From assembly GCA_903813345.2 (NCBI GenBank), contig CAIIXF020000010.1:6873169-6937168 (forward strand): a stretch of 64,000 bases of DNA. Direction: 5' to 3'. Source of the stretch: Owenia fusiformis (Eukaryota; Annelida; Polychaeta; Sabellida; Oweniidae). Below the pieces are notes generated by a model. That model had not been told where the DNA came from, ran no database searches, and was given only the letters and a program-made list of their open reading frames with translations. Positions 11,401 to 25,803 of the stretch are shown here, in pieces (within the stretch, counting starts at the first letter, position 1; each line of letters opens with the position of its first letter). The translations under genes were made by a program, and so were the position numbers.

Positions 11401-14400
11401 AGGCCCCTTCACCGTGATGAAGGCCTGGATTCTTTCAAGGTGTTTATGTAGACTATGAAATCTATATATTACATTTCAGTTCCCCATAGGTTCAGTGAGT
11501 TTTGTCAACTACAAGAACCAAATAGTTTAATTATTTTCAATAATTAATCAGCCTAGGATAGTTTCCTCAAAAGGCATTGTTTGACAATACCACACATATT
11601 TGTTACATTGTTTATCGGTTATAAATTATGTAGACAGTATGATGGTTGTCATAGTCTATTCAAAATATCAACCATATGTTCAACTCTGCACAATTGATTA
11701 AAACAGGGCAATCAAAATATTTCAACTTTTTATCTCAATATTTTATTGTTTTTAATAGAACATCACTCACGTGAAATAAAATAAAACTGATTAAACATTA
11801 TTTTAAAACACTTAGTTGTCTAATCTGAAGAAAGGAAACCCGTGTGTTGCATCATGTAAGCCCCTTACATCGATAAATTGCAGTCTTGTTGCTAATTAAT
11901 CCATCTGATCACTAATCGGGGTCAATAAGGCGTTTAAACATTGACTGAGATTACCAATTGGCATGTATAGACCCTTAAAATGCACCATATTGTCAAGTCC
12001 GTGAAAAGGCATTCAATCTCACCAATAAAACGTCAAACAATGGACAGATTAAAGAGCGATCTGTTAAATGGAATTCATTAAATAATAGCTCTCACGAGAA
12101 ATATACCAAATACAAGTAATTAATAACATTGAGATGATGAGCCGCAGATTCAAAGATATTTCTATAATTTATTTAACATACAGAAAACGTCGATGAATAA
12201 TTCAAAGTGATATTGACTTTATAATCGGTCGCAAACTCAAGTTATGACATTGCTTTTGTGTCGTTTTCATTGCAATCTCCAAAGTTACTCACTCGGTATT
12301 ATCCGTTCGACTGAATGATGTAATTAATACGTTTACATAGAATGTTAAGTTAATTCTTTAGATGCATCATGGGCAGAATTATGAAATGTCAAATACATCA
12401 TTGTAATTAAATGGATACCCGAGTCGTCTCCTTAGTTTGAATGGCATTGGTAAAAGGCTCCGAGGGGTAGTTAAGTTTAGATATAAGGCCCAGTCTATGT
12501 ATAATACGACAAAACGATGGTAATTAAGTAAATTGCGTTGATTTTTAATGATTCATGAAATACTGCCAAAGAATGAATATTTTAAAGGGATCAACAATAA
12601 AGTCGTGGAACCAATTGATGTAGATATATTCACTGGTGAACAATAGGTATTTAGACATTTCTCAAAAGTCATTCAGAACATTCAAAACATTTAGTCCTTT
12701 TATTTTAATTAAATATTAATTTTTAATGATACGGTTCAATCATAAATTCGGGTGCAATTTGATCATAACGATGTGCTGTGTCACCAAATACAAATATCTA
12801 AACTACTTAATTTGTTTTAGATCAACTTACTCGATTTGTAGAATCCCTTGAAGCGAATTGCCCTGTGTTTTCGGGTTCTGCTGTGGTTGACACGTGACCA
12901 ACATGTGACTGTTGGGCATCTGTTGAAGATGGAAAATCGTTACCATCATCTTTCTTACGATTCTCTTCATTTTGATCGACATCAGTTACATTGATGATAC
13001 CCGCATCCTCAACCGTGTTAATTGGTTCTTCAGCATCACTACTTTGATCTGACGTGGTCGGGCTTCTGTTTATTGCGGAGCTATCTAGATAATTCTTCAG
13101 CCCCATATCAAGGTTGAACCGGGAATCACAGTCTTTGTTAACTGGTCTGAATGCTGAAAGTTTCTCTGTTTTTTGTTTTGAGCGTTCATCTTCTTTACTT
13201 AATTCGCTTATGCTAAAGTTCTTAGGGATTGCACTTTGGCTTGAATTCTTCTGTGAGAATTTAGTTTTATTGTCTGCAGCCATGGAAAGGTCAAATGGCT
13301 TTGGGGCACCTTGTGCGAGTCCCATGTTATTCGCCCATAGCATACCAAAAGGATGGTAGTACGGATGGGGCATGCCTTTTCCTTTCCACATGTCTGACAA
13401 TGAGAATTTGGCTGCAGAGTCGGGGGAAAGATTATGCCCATCAGTAGAGAAAGGAAAGGCTGGGTGTGCAGCTCTCGGAACTAGACCAGCAAAGGGTTGC
13501 ATTGGATTGCTCGTCACTGGAACCATAGGGTAAGGATAGGACATAGTGGCTGCAGCTGCGAGTCCAGTAGTGGTATCGATATCAAGCCTTTGCCTTTTCT
13601 GGGATTCTTGAGGATTACCAGGTCGCACGTTAATGTTGTTTGTCTTTGAGTTGGCATTTGAACTGATCAGACGCTTTCGACTACCCCCGTTGAACATAGC
13701 CTTTACATCTTCCCAAGCATGCTCCATTTCATCACTCGGATCATTGTCCAATTTAAGATGTCTTCGCCATGAGTTAAAGTTTGCTGCATCTGGATGGCAG
13801 TAACTGTTTGAATCATTAGTGCGGTGGAAATGAAAGATGAATTTGTTGGGAGAAAAGAACATATTACAGTAGGTGCATTTGATGCACTTGGCCCGCGAGC
13901 TGTTGTAACGAGAGGGAATAAAACTACCCTTACTTCCCCAACCACACAGGTGAAACACGTCAAAAGCAAAGTTGTCAGGAAGTTTTGGTGGGGCGTTGTC
14001 TTCTAGAAATGACTTCACCAGGCGTTCTGCTTCACGTTTTGTGATCATGCCGCAACGTCGGGAAGAAATTGGCATGGCACCCGCACGTCGAAGAATCTCA
14101 AGTTGGACAGGTGTACATTGTACACACGTGACTCCCAATGCTACTCTTCTGTTGTGGATCTCGTTGTAGCTGAACTGCTTCAAAAGAGTATTGGAGATTT
14201 GAGCCAGACACAGGCGCTCTTGACCATCGATGAATAAGCTAACTATTGGAACACCAGCAAGGTAAACGTTGCCAACTTGATTCTGTCTGCTGTTTGTGTA
14301 TGTCTGGTTCCCTAGTGATAGCGGAGGGGTACTACTAGGAGGCGGTGATGAGGATGGCATTTCACATCCAGGGCTGTGGCTGGGACTACTTGTTGACACG

Positions 14401-14408
14401 AACGCCAT
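5487..14408 (-). CDS. SKOR: SKI family transcriptional corepressor (SKOR1/SKOR2, Corl/Fussel orthologue), six coding exons
   Basis: Nuclear Ski/Sno-family corepressor; vertebrate SKORs act with SMADs and LBX1 in neurons. Coding exons (minus): 14408-12831, 9433-9391, 8031-7975, 7093-7019, 6751-6686, 5638-5487, giving 656 aa. Every junction has GT-AG signals and matching phase (0,1,1,1,1). Residues about 47-135 are the Ski/Sno/Dac domain (VSLFIDGQERLCLAQISNTL, then ITKREAERL). Residues about 145-240 are the SMAD4-binding SAND-like domain, with CIKCTYC and HFHR as likely zinc ligands. The last exons carry a coiled coil ending in KLKEAHQALSHFSSKM, the vertebrate SKOR C-terminal signature. It is shorter than vertebrate SKORs (about 950-1,000 aa as I recall), mainly in the low-complexity middle. 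An acceptor AG at 14425-14426 lies 17 bases before the chosen ATG, so a 5' exon exists upstream and was not located. A short coiled-coil exon between 6686 and 5638 could have been missed. Confidence 0.93.
5745..5936. mobile_element. AGTAAAACCTGT-ended MITE in SKOR intron 5
   Basis: The left end AGTAAAACCTGTATAAAGTG and the right end near GACAGGATTTAATGTG are inverted repeats. GTGTTCACTA words recur inside. It belongs to the same loose family as the CAGTAAAA-ended elements at 24910-25248 and 48559-48678. Ends are degraded, so the boundaries are approximate. Confidence 0.6.
8128..8176. repeat. Poly-C tracts in SKOR intron 2
   Basis: Two runs of ten or more C separated by about 30 bp. Low-complexity sequence, likely length-variable and error-prone in assembly. 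Confidence 0.8.
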
Positions 14409-17400
14409 GCCGTGTTCCACGATCCTGTAAAACAAAACTGCCCATTAATTCAATGAATGATAAATACCCCTCAACGAACACTTGTCATTAACAAATTGAA
14501 ATCCACGTACAAATATCCCTGATAGATTATCGGAATCACATTTTGAGATCAAGAATCATAACATCGTATAATCTAATGGATAAACTAAAAATGATACGTT
14601 TTATACCATACTTAGGCTAATTCTTTTTTTTATTTTTTTTTATTTTTTCGCTTATCAGATCGCTTGGTTTGAAGGATGTATTTTCAATTTTGTAACTTGC
14701 CTCAGGCGCTAATTACAGAAAATAGGGTATGTATGTATATGTACCTACTTAGGCTAATTCTATACCATATAAAGCATTGGAAAGACGAGAGAAATACATT
14801 ACATCAAAAATGTTTGAGTAACTGTATCCGAAAATAGTGTTCGATGATGAACACATATTCCCTTACCGAAAGATAACTAAGATTGGTTACCGTATTTGTT
14901 TTATTTATGTTTGAATTTTTCAAAGTCTTATACAAGACGGCTGATGTTCGAGGACAAACACTGTCACAACGGGGTAGAAGTGTAACAGTCATGAGTCAAA
15001 CAGCGCTAGTTAGATACATGTACAGCCCGATATGGAGACGATGATAAAATTACTGTTTAACAAAGTGAATTAACGGAAAACAGCTTAGGAGTTTCGAATT
15101 ACCAATTACAAATAACTACTTTAGGTCTTATTCAACTCGACAGATTTATGACATTAATATAATTAATTATAACTATCTTATCAATTACGGCCTTAGTTGG
15201 GGCACATCCTGGCAAACTTGTCAATTACCCTTCTCTCAGATCTATTTAAACTGTTCGCTACTTGACTACAGTACTCTACTACCCTTTCACGCCGGTAACA
15301 ATGCTTGTCAAAAATTAATTACGTCTGGGGCGTTCAAATTCAATGTATTTAGCAGAATTAGCATGTGATTAGGTCGACAAATTAACAATAGTTTTGACAT
15401 TTGGATCTCCGCACATTGTGAGAGAGCGCAGTTGATGTGTGTTTGTCATTATTTATTTGCAACTATCTCGGGGTGTGGGCCGATATATTAATAGAGAGTA
15501 ATAAATATAAGAGACGAACAGGTAACAATAACGAGTCGACATGATGCTTCTGCAATCAATTGAGCAGTTGCTTAATTTTTGCCAAAACTTTCATATCCGT
15601 AAAATACGTTCATTTTTTAGTTTTCTATTTTGATTTATTTCTCAGCTTTATTTCTCAACTATGTCTAATAAGCTATATTCATGAAATATTCGCAAGGGAA
15701 CATATTTTGGTGTACAAGTATTTCACCCTCTGAGACATTTCATCCTCTGTGTATCTCATTTTTGTCTTTTTAAGTATGATTCATTTTCGTTGTTTTTGAT
15801 TCAATGCAAACAAAAGTCGCCATTCGAAATGTGCATTCATGGGGTTTGTCAGGAGAAAAACTTATTGCAAAAGAGGTTGAACTTGAAACTGTATTAGGAG
15901 CTGTAGAATCAACTATAAAAATTTGATGGCTTCAAAAACACCTGTGTAGGCAGTTAAGGTAGCAAAATTTGAGAAATATCAAATATGGTTAATTACAGTT
16001 CGAGTATATCTGCACGTTTTATGATTCTTTTACGAGTTATTAACGTACTGGTATCTTTTCAGATTATTGAAACCGATATGGCCTAATATGGTATCGCAGC
16101 CAAAATGAAAGCCCGATCGAGTCAATGGGATAAGACGATCGCGTGCAAATAACACGTTGGAAAAGCTCATTGCGAACCACCTGAGCCGACCAGCGTTCAG
16201 AATTGCTCTTTGTTGGTATAATTAATTTGATTTGAGAACGCTAATTACCGTCATTGTTTCACGCGAAAATTGCTTAATTTTTTACGATGATACCGGAAGT
16301 GTTAAGTTCAGGCTGACCAAAGCGTATAATATTTCACTCCCCTTTGATAGCTTGTTTAGTATAACATTTCACTTCCTTTTGAGCGCTTGTTTTGTCCGAT
16401 TTGATTAATTTTTCTTGTTATTGCACACAATTTTAGATTTACTTTTGAATGAATGATAGCCATCGATTTGCCCCTGCAATATGAAAGGGTGCTAGCCCAG
16501 TGGGAGGGGGGTAGTCTCAATGTTGACATTCTTCGCAGTAGCGTAGCCAGAACAAATGACAAAAATCGGCACCAATTAAAATATAAGTGTGCCCTGATTC
16601 TTTGAAGGATTCAATGATTGACCGATGGTGCTTGCCATTACCTAATATATATATAGCGAGACCAATCGACTTTCAGCCTTACGAATGTGTCATCCTTTCT
16701 CACTTTCTCAAGGGAGACATTCCAAATCTAGTTGTGATGATGGACGCTATTGTTTTGGGAAGTTTGATCTTCAGAATTATTAAATGAAACGTTTAATAAG
16801 AAAATACAGGATGCGTGTTAAAACGTCGCGTGCTATATTTGTTCCCGCTAAATCCTGCTCTCGCATTTTTGTTTTTGTTTATGTTTTTAATATCATTGAC
16901 TTTAAGCGTAATTAAATGAGTCGAAGTCTATGATAAATTAATTCCCTTTATTTATACCGATGATTTTTTTGCAAATTGTGAGAAAATTGGTTTAATTAAT
17001 AAGAAATTAGGAAGTGGATTGATATTGCCAGCAAGGGTCTCTAAACATCTTTTCAAATTGACATTTGAAATATTTCAATTAATAAAAGATATTTTCTATT
17101 GTTCTATTCATCCGTCCATATGTTAACAAGTAAAGTTTATTTTTATAATTAAGATGCGGTACGTTAGAAATGGAACAATCGGGAATTAATTTTCCAACCC
17201 CAAAGGAGACTATATAAATACCATTCAGGGAAAACCCTTTGATACATTATATCCGATTCCCCCACAAATTGAGACATAAAAACCAAAGAAAAACAACACC
17301 AATTTTTTAGAAAATACGCACAGATGGGTTGTCGATGTTATAGGCAAGGTGGTATTGTGTGGTCCACGAGACCCTACCACTTAAGCACGTGTCAGCGGGC

Positions 17401-20400
17401 CTCTACTGCCGTATATATAGATCCAATGAAGCAGAACCGACTGATCGCGTGACGAACGTAATACAGAGCCCATTAATCTCATATAATAAGAATTGCATCA
17501 ACTACTGATGAGCCAGTGACGCTGTCACTTCGATTATTTAAAGCAAAAAAGCGGAATTGGCAAGTTATTTTTTAGAAGTTGTATAAATATCGGACTTTTC
17601 AAATGCAACTGCTTGCCATGCCCATTTTCTAAAACTACCAAACTCCATACCTTACCCCAAGGAAATCACTTTACAGTTCATGAGTTCATTTCAATTAATA
17701 TGGATATTTATATTCAAAACTTAACTTTGAATAACACATATCTGCGTTTTAAATCTTGGACAAGTATTCATAAAACTATGTTCCTTAATCAAAAGGGCCA
17801 ACTATTTATTTAGTAGCCCATGGGGCTATGACGTATAAGCCAGCACTTACTGTTCATTAAGTTAATCTGGTGGTAAAACTACCTAACTTATGCCGAAAAC
17901 GAACAATTTTACATCTGATTTCTAAAAAAATAAACGAAATAAAATAAAATTATTTTTAAGCGTCAATTTTTAAAAAGCAAAAAATATGTGGATTGATTGT
18001 ATATATTCAACAAGAAATAAAGCAACAGATTGCCACCTCCACGGGGCCCAAGCAAAAACAAAAGGCAAATTAACTACATCAGTAAAGCTTCGTTATCTTC
18101 TTTTTAATCCCTACCGAGTAAAATTAATTAAACGTTGGTGACTTAATTACAGTTGAAGGTGACATAAAAAAGATGCAAAACTATTGTTTCTTGAAATATT
18201 TTTTCAGACAATAGGCATAATTAGCTATGGGACAAGCGAGTCAAATGCCTCCCAAAGGTTTTACAAAAAATATAGTGAGAATAATGTCCCAAAGATATTT
18301 TATTTTACTTAGTTTTGCTTCACTTAAGTGATTTCCCCTCGCCTATTTTGGATCTCGAGTTATAACATATAAATATCATATTTTATTAAAGTTTTGCAGC
18401 CTGGACTACGCCCTTATAGATGTTTGTAACATCTTAACCAACGCTAACATGTTTCTTGGTTTCTATATTATAAAGGATTTTAAGGATAATGAAATATATA
18501 ATAGTTAAATCATGCATTAACACCTAAATGCTCCTAATCGAGTACAACTCGACAATTTTGTTTTCGCACGTTCTTATTACTACTTAATTATACAAACGCT
18601 TCCTTACAATTAGTTTATACTATGTATTTTAAAATAAACTAACATAATTGTTACTTACCAATATTTACAGAATTATCTTTATGTAATTTATCGTTCTATG
18701 TGTTGTCGAATTAGGTGTATTACTCGGAGCGTCTGCTGCTCTATCTGTTGCATCAATGTCAATAGAGACTACTCTATCCAATGGTACCTTTAAAAGACAA
18801 CCAGATCCTGAAACTGGTCTTCTATTTGTATTTGCATGCTTAAATAAATAATAGGTATTAATACAGGCATATGTTAATGAATGAGCTTTGGAATCAATAG
18901 CTCGGGGACGTATAGTTCTATAGAAGGGGGAGTGTAATGGCGAGATAGAGTGATCTGATTGGACGAAGCGTTCCGCGAAGTAATAAAGCCGTTCGGTATT
19001 AAGCTGCAACTAATTAACATGACAAATCTGTCTAATTACGATAAATACCAGCAACCAATCGGCGCAAATATCATCGAGTATGTATATTAATCGTAGAATG
19101 AAGGAGAGCAGGAGGGACACTAAATATTGAAACTTTTTGAAGCGGTGTTTGCATATGAAGTTTCAAAATGAATAAGCATAATATCACTGAACAATTTACT
19201 GTATTTGGTGGGAAATGTTCTTTAAAATCCAATTAAGGCTAATGGTTTATTAACACAACTTGCAACGTCATAAACACGTGGCATGCTGTATTAAATAGAT
19301 GTGAAAAATAATGAATGTTTAATTTATGACTTTTTGAGCGACGCATTTTTAGATTCATGGAAGTGGAAAGAGGAATATTTTTTATTTGCCCCTGGGGACC
19401 AGGTAACACAGGGACTCGACGTGCCTTTCTAACGAGCGGTCGCCTTGAAAAGAGTATGCCATAATTACGATCTAGAGACCCGTGCACTCATTGTATCAAA
19501 CTTATTGTTTACGGAAAAAGGCACACTACGAATTCCCCGTCTAAAAGTATTTAAAATTAAAGGATGCATTTAATCAAACGAAGTGCGTGTAAACAAACTT
19601 TCAATAGATTGGTTGGCAAATTGATCAACAAAAGTGTCAATGACACACCTCATTATATCTCACTGTTGAATTACAATTTACTTCACACTGATTATTGTGG
19701 CCCTTTGTTCCTCCCCACACTAACGGAGAGGCGGTAGAAAAATGGCGATGGAGCACGTGTAATGAGGATCCAAACTGAGCGCCAGGAAGAAAAATGACTT
19801 TTCGTGGTCAGTGCACGTTTCCCAGTTCTAAATCTAACCAAATAGACAATACGAGATTATCGACTTTTTTCCTCGTAGCGACAACATTTCCGGATTTTCT
19901 CTGACATTTACTGTATCCATCTACGAGATTAGATTTGCGTAGGCGCACGTGCCTAGCGGAACTTAAAAAAAGCGTTAACACTTTCACATTTCAATTAAAG
20001 TTGAATTTTCCATAAAGGCGTTTCTTGCTCGTAATATTCAAATCCAATGTCATTTAGATTCTAATTATGCGGCATTACTGTAAAGATGTATTTTACGTCA
20101 ACTTTCAAATTATTCAAACATGCACCGTGGCGTAACAGACCATATATCGTATCGATATGATGCGCCGTGACTGCGCACACTACTGATTTAGAGCGGCATA
20201 GGCTGCACGGTGCGGATAGTATAATTAGCTTATACAAAGCATTCGAAGTTTTTTCCATCATTTTTGCAGACCTGTAATTATGGTTAGACCTATTGTGATA
20301 GATTTCTTTGAGTTAATTTATGTTTGTAATCAAAAGAAAGTAATCAAGCTAAAGATGCGTGTCTCTGTCAGAAAGAAAAAAACACAAGTGCAAGTGGTTA

Positions 20401-23214
20401 TTTTTTTTTATTTATGAGTTGGCCGAGTAGACCTACTTCTAGCTTAAAAATGTTACAAGGAACTAATTCTCCAGATATTTTCCTCATAACAATTATGTTT
20501 GTAAAGATCTTATTTTGACTAGTTCACTAATTGCGTTAATTCTAAAGTGCTCAAATTAGGCATAACATAATTTTTGATTTATTGTGGAAATGTAGAACCA
20601 CCATTTTTTTTAACTAAATAAATTAAGATTAACCTCCTTTTAAATATTGTTTCAGAAACACATAAATGCCAAGCTCAATCACACCAAATTAAAAATACTG
20701 ATCCAGAAATCTTAGTAATGCAACAAATATCAGTCCGATTCAAGTTTTGCCATTTCGTTTCATTTTCCATAGGCTAAATGCGACCCGTCTGTCACTCTTT
20801 TTGGAACATTTTCGAATGATCAGATGTAAAAACAAGTAGTAGAATATAGACAACATTATCATGAATTACAAAATTACAAAAAAGTACAAAGTACAAAAAA
20901 GTCGAATTGGTGTCGTAATGAACCCCACGTTTGCCCTACCCCTGAAACTTTAGAGACTGACCATTTACTTTTGAATTGATAAATTTGCCGTAGCCTATGT
21001 TCTTTGGCATTATGATTTCACTCGACTACATTTTCATCAAATTGTGTGCCGTGACTGGGATGAGCAACTCCCTAATTAATCCTCAGTTTTGAATTACTGA
21101 AAAATTCTCATGATCGGAATTACATTAACAGATTGTGGGCTAATACCCCTTCATATGTTTTACCTGTTGCCCTAGCTTTTCCGACCCCCATCCCGTTGTC
21201 AGTCAAAGCCGGCCTGACAGAGGCAGCGCACACCCGTATGCATGTATTATCCATGCGCCCCATACATTTTATTTCATTCGTGCAACGTTTATACTCACAT
21301 CCTTCCCAGAGAATTGAATGCCGTCAATTTTTGTCATAAATATTTAACACAGACTCGTTGAGGATGAAAATGGGGGGTAATTCATACAACAAAAGAACTT
21401 GAAAAGGTTCCAATCAAATCAGTAATTAATACACTTACAGATTGTGGTTTTCAATTAGTTATGGTCTAAAATTGTCCACTAATTTAGACATTATTATTCG
21501 ATAGGTATGTTTTATGCAGTTGGCGGCACGTGCACGAAACGAAGTCTGCATGGGCAGAATGACATTTTGAATAAAAAAAACGCAATGCGATAATCCATTT
21601 TTAATTATGAAATAGAAAGTAATTTTTAATGTAATTTAGATTCGAGAACTTGTCAATTTTTTGATAATGAAAAAAACTTAACGTGTGTGACTGCGATCAA
21701 ATGAATTTAATATCATATGCCGAAACTAATGCAAGTACCCTGATTGAAGTGGGAGGGGTCCGGAGATGATGTGCGCGTTTTTGAATATTTACTAAGTTTG
21801 GTTTCTTGATTATTTTAGTAGCTTGTAGTAGTAGTAGTTCTTTAGTAGTTCTTAATTTGGCCAACTACAGAACGGTAATCTTATGCAACGTAAGTGATAA
21901 ATAGAACCATGGGTACTGGGATCACATAGTGTTGTATAAGTAGAAAGTTATATTGGACATTTTCTAAATAAATACTAAATAATGATGAAGAACATTTTAA
22001 GTTAAGAATAGAAAACATGCAGCAACAAGAACACAAACTGTACAACATGTCCCCACCAATAGATCAAAAATGTCAGGACATGAAATCTAAAATGACCATC
22101 AAAGAATTGCCAAGCATGCCCAAAAAATGCTTCAGTTGTAGACTTTAACATCAAGAAGCATCCCGGAAATTTTCGAATTGATTCATCAAATGGTTTTGCT
22201 GGAAACGCGTAGACAAGAGTTTACAAACCAATATTTCTGTTAGTCCAAAATGGCAACCGCGATATGTTTTTAACCTGGGACAGTTCAAACAACAACAGAA
22301 TATTATGATAATAATTAAGTAATAATATAGCTATATATTATATAAGAATGATCAGGGCAAATTACTCCGAAATAATAGTGAAAATAGGAAAGGTGTATCA
22401 AAACTTGTCTTTTGGACGAGATCACACCCCGGAGATCACACTCTGTATGCGCTTTGATCAGTCGTAAATCTAATTGGTACGTTTAAGTGTAATCAATTAT
22501 ATTCTCAATCTCAATCCTCTCGTTACATAATTAAGCCATTATGTGTGGTCATTAATTATGACAATACACTAATTAAACACTAGAACTGTTGCCTTATTAT
22601 ACACACGGTCTAGTTATAATCATATGTATCAAGATATGGATTCGTTGCCATTTGTTCATCTCTGCGGATGACAAATCTAGTTGGACTATTTTCAATATGA
22701 CTGTTCCATTGCGCATTTATCTTAAACTAGGTTAAGAGTCCATCTGCTATGATCTATTTCATCACGACATGTCTTTAACTATAAACAAACAAAGTTGTGA
22801 CTGAGGTGACACAGAGGAATAAGCTAAATGAGATTAATTCAAGTTTTTATGCTGCATTCATGAAGTACTATTTTCCTCAAACCCCAACATTTGATTTACA
22901 TACCGCAGAGATTAGTAAGAGCAGAGCTGGTAAGAGACATACATAATGCCATGGTAGAAAATACAGGTTGAAATGAATCGAGGTGTGGAGACTGTTTCAA
23001 AGATGCGATAATGAGATATACGCTCTTGATATAATTGTCTATTTCTTCATATAATTAGAGGCTGACCTAATTACATGTTTTCATGATAATTTTCACCTAG
23101 GGCCAGTTACAGTAGGTCCTCATAGAAGGGGACTTTTCTTTCCTGACCCAATGAACCATGTATAATTCGAACAAATACTTATAGAAATTATGGGATGTCC
23201 AAAACGGATAAGTC

Positions 23215-23315
23215 CGTAAAAATACATATGTATAAATAATATAAATATATATGTATAATATAAATACATATGTATAAATAATATAATAAATACATATGTA
23301 TAAATAATATAAATT
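23215..23315. repeat. AT-rich microsatellite-like array
   Basis: About four imperfect copies of a unit near AATACATATGTATAAATAATA. Low complexity, with no coding value. Confidence 0.8.
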
Positions 23316-24909
23316 TGCATTATTTTCTCACAACGGCAGTTAAAAAGCAATCTAATCGTAACGAAAAAAGGGGACAGCTATCACCGTGTTCCTTGATTCC
23401 TCCGATCTAACACAGCACTAGGTACTATTTTGACTTATGGATAACCTTGATACTATTGCACCATACTATTGAAGGCAGGTAAAAATAAACCAATTAGTCA
23501 ATTTAGACTCATCATCAGTGATGAGTTATATTTTCTATGATTGTTAATTGTTACCTACTATCATTATCCATTAGTCAACGAATACCTCCATAAATTGTCA
23601 CGAAATCTAGCTCCCTTGCGTCTCTATTATAAACCAATATAATTCATTACCGCTAACTAGAAAGCTTCGGTGCTATTAATTTGTTTAATTCGGTTGGTTT
23701 AAAGGTACAAGCATCTACTTAGTACCTTATTACAGAATGCAAAATGCTCTGCTTCTGATGGAACTATCATGTATCGTTAATACTCGTTGTGGAGATGAGG
23801 TGAAAGCTGAAATTGAAATAATATGTTTTTGCTCCCGATTACTGGCTAGTGGGTCCTCTAGGACTCATTATACAGACAGTAATTCGTGTAGATATAAACA
23901 AAGGGCATCATTATTCATTCACTTTATGTAGTATTAACTAGGTGGATACTGAAGTAGTTGATTAAAATAATGGGCCCTTTAATATTTGGTCATGTCCCAA
24001 TGGACCAATACTGGACAGGTTTAACATATTCTATTATGATTAAAAACATGCAGCGATATAATAAAAATGAGAGAAAATCTGTTCTGGAAATCTGATCTTT
24101 GACAGAATATTTACCATGGCGCTCGGGTAAATTTAGATTAATGACCTGGGATTAATATTTCTAATTATTTTAAATGATCAAATCTATCAAGCATATGTGA
24201 AATCTCATTTGTTCCCTAATTTGTGGAATTCAAAGAGGAATAGGGGAAAGAGTGCTATTTCAAAGGCATCAATTGCATGATAACAATTCACGTTGTGAAC
24301 TTAGATAGGATGAAAGGAAAGTTCAATAAAAGTATGTCTAAATAACAAAATGTTTTAAATTGTTTGCATTGAAAATGCCAATAGATCTGTTGCAAAATCA
24401 CAGCTTTATATTACTTGTGTACTTGTGCAGTTATTCAGGCACTGCTTTAAAGCATCAACATACAACTCCGACTCTCCAAAAAGTACTAAAATGATCAGAT
24501 GATAAGGATACATGTACAATGACAGGATCAAGTGTCAAAATGTTATTTTGAAATGGTTTGTTGGGGTTTAATTCTGTTTGATGACTTATATTTTTCATTT
24601 ATTCATAAAATAAAGATTAAACAATACAGCAGTGCGACTGGGCTCAAAAACATAATTAGCCACAACTTCATGAAAATATATAACATGTATAAGGGACTGG
24701 CAAAAAATAGTAAGCCTAAAATGGTAAAAGGCTTAAACTGTTTCATGATTATTTCATTATACAGAATATGAAGTGTATAAAGTCACTTCCAATGAAAATC
24801 TGACTTGTCCTGTAATGAAAATCATTAGTGATATATCAAAAAATGAAATATACATGTAATCCTAGTCTGGTCTGTATCCCTAATAAATACCATATTAACA
24901 TTTCATATA

Positions 24910-25248
24910 CAGTAAAACATGCCTCTGAACACCTCTCAAGTAAGAACCTCAAAAAATGAAATGTCTCTGAATATGTTCCTCAAGTGAAGACCTCAAAATA
25001 TGAACACTTTAATTCTCATATTCTATGAATATCTTTGACAGAATGTATTGTTAACACTTTTCCCCCAGTCTATTCATGTTTACCTTTGAAATGTCTCTGA
25101 ATATGTCACTCAAGTGAAGACCTCAAAATATGAACACTTTAATTCTCATAATCTATGAATATCTCTCTGACTCCTGTGTCATCAGAATGTTCTTATGTGA
25201 ACGTTTTTTTCGCAGTCTATTCATGTTTACCTTTGACTGGTTTTACTG
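24910..25248. mobile_element. CAGTAAAAC-ended element with TA target duplication
   Basis: It begins CAGTAAAAC and ends GTTTTACTG, flanked by TA at 24908-24909 and 25249-25250. Inside, a segment of about 130 bp is duplicated in tandem; the shared word CTCAAGTGAAGACCTCAAAA occurs near 24980 and 25108. The TA duplication and end sequence suggest a Tc1/mariner-pogo type non-autonomous element. No transposase remains. Confidence 0.75.
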
Positions 25249-25803
25249 TAAGTGAACTAACAAAGATTATAAAAATGTACAGCGTATTATGATTCATAAT
25301 AATAAAAACATTTATTGCAATATAAAATCTTCTCTACAGTTACATTATAATCTCACTAAAAACATTGATGATATAATGTATATTACTTGTTATCAGAAAA
25401 TTAAAATGATAGTATTACATCTAATACATTATATTTCCAATGTGATTATTGTAATCATTCCATGCCATCAAGTTAATTATAAATATTTTTCAACATTTTT
25501 ATATTACATGTACTTAGTTCCTTTATTGTATAACTTATCAGACAATTCTAAGGTAATTAGTTAAGACTGATTGAAGCAAATATATAATGGATATACACAC
25601 ATATATGTGTTACAAAATGTCCAAATCCTGTCTGATTTTTGTTCCTTGAATTCAGTCATTTTTTCAATTAAAATCCTATTTAATATTGCAATGAAATGTA
25701 GTGTCTGATTACTGATGCAGAATGAATATGTCTCAACAATAAATAAATAATTATTTAACAATCCTTTATCCTCCTATCTATATATACAGTCTCTTTAAGT
25801 ATC

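Larger units (their letters stand above)
14427..25803. other. 11-kb intergenic region upstream of SKOR
   Basis: I found no gene here. ORFs reach at most 114 codons, show no domain and lack paired splice signals. The unlocated 5' exon and promoter of SKOR should lie in its left part. The DNA is AT-rich with many TAATTA words, but none can be called a site by eye. Named repeats inside are at 23215-23315 and 24910-25248. A region of this size upstream of a neural transcription regulator would be a natural place for enhancers; that is inference only. Confidence 0.45.

Noticed and set aside
13114-14169. Several 60-90 codon ORFs on both strands across the large SKOR exon
   Set aside because: They are out-of-frame or antisense shadows of the conserved Ski/Sno coding exon.
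14409-14435. Extending the SKOR ORF upstream to 14435
   Set aside because: The codon at 14435-14433 is TTG, not ATG, and TTTTGTTTTACAG just before 14424 is a good splice acceptor, so these bases are intron. The ATG at 14408 was used.
18665-19009. 114-codon minus-strand ORF upstream of SKOR
   Set aside because: No recognisable domain, no splice partners, and a composition like the surrounding AT-rich DNA.
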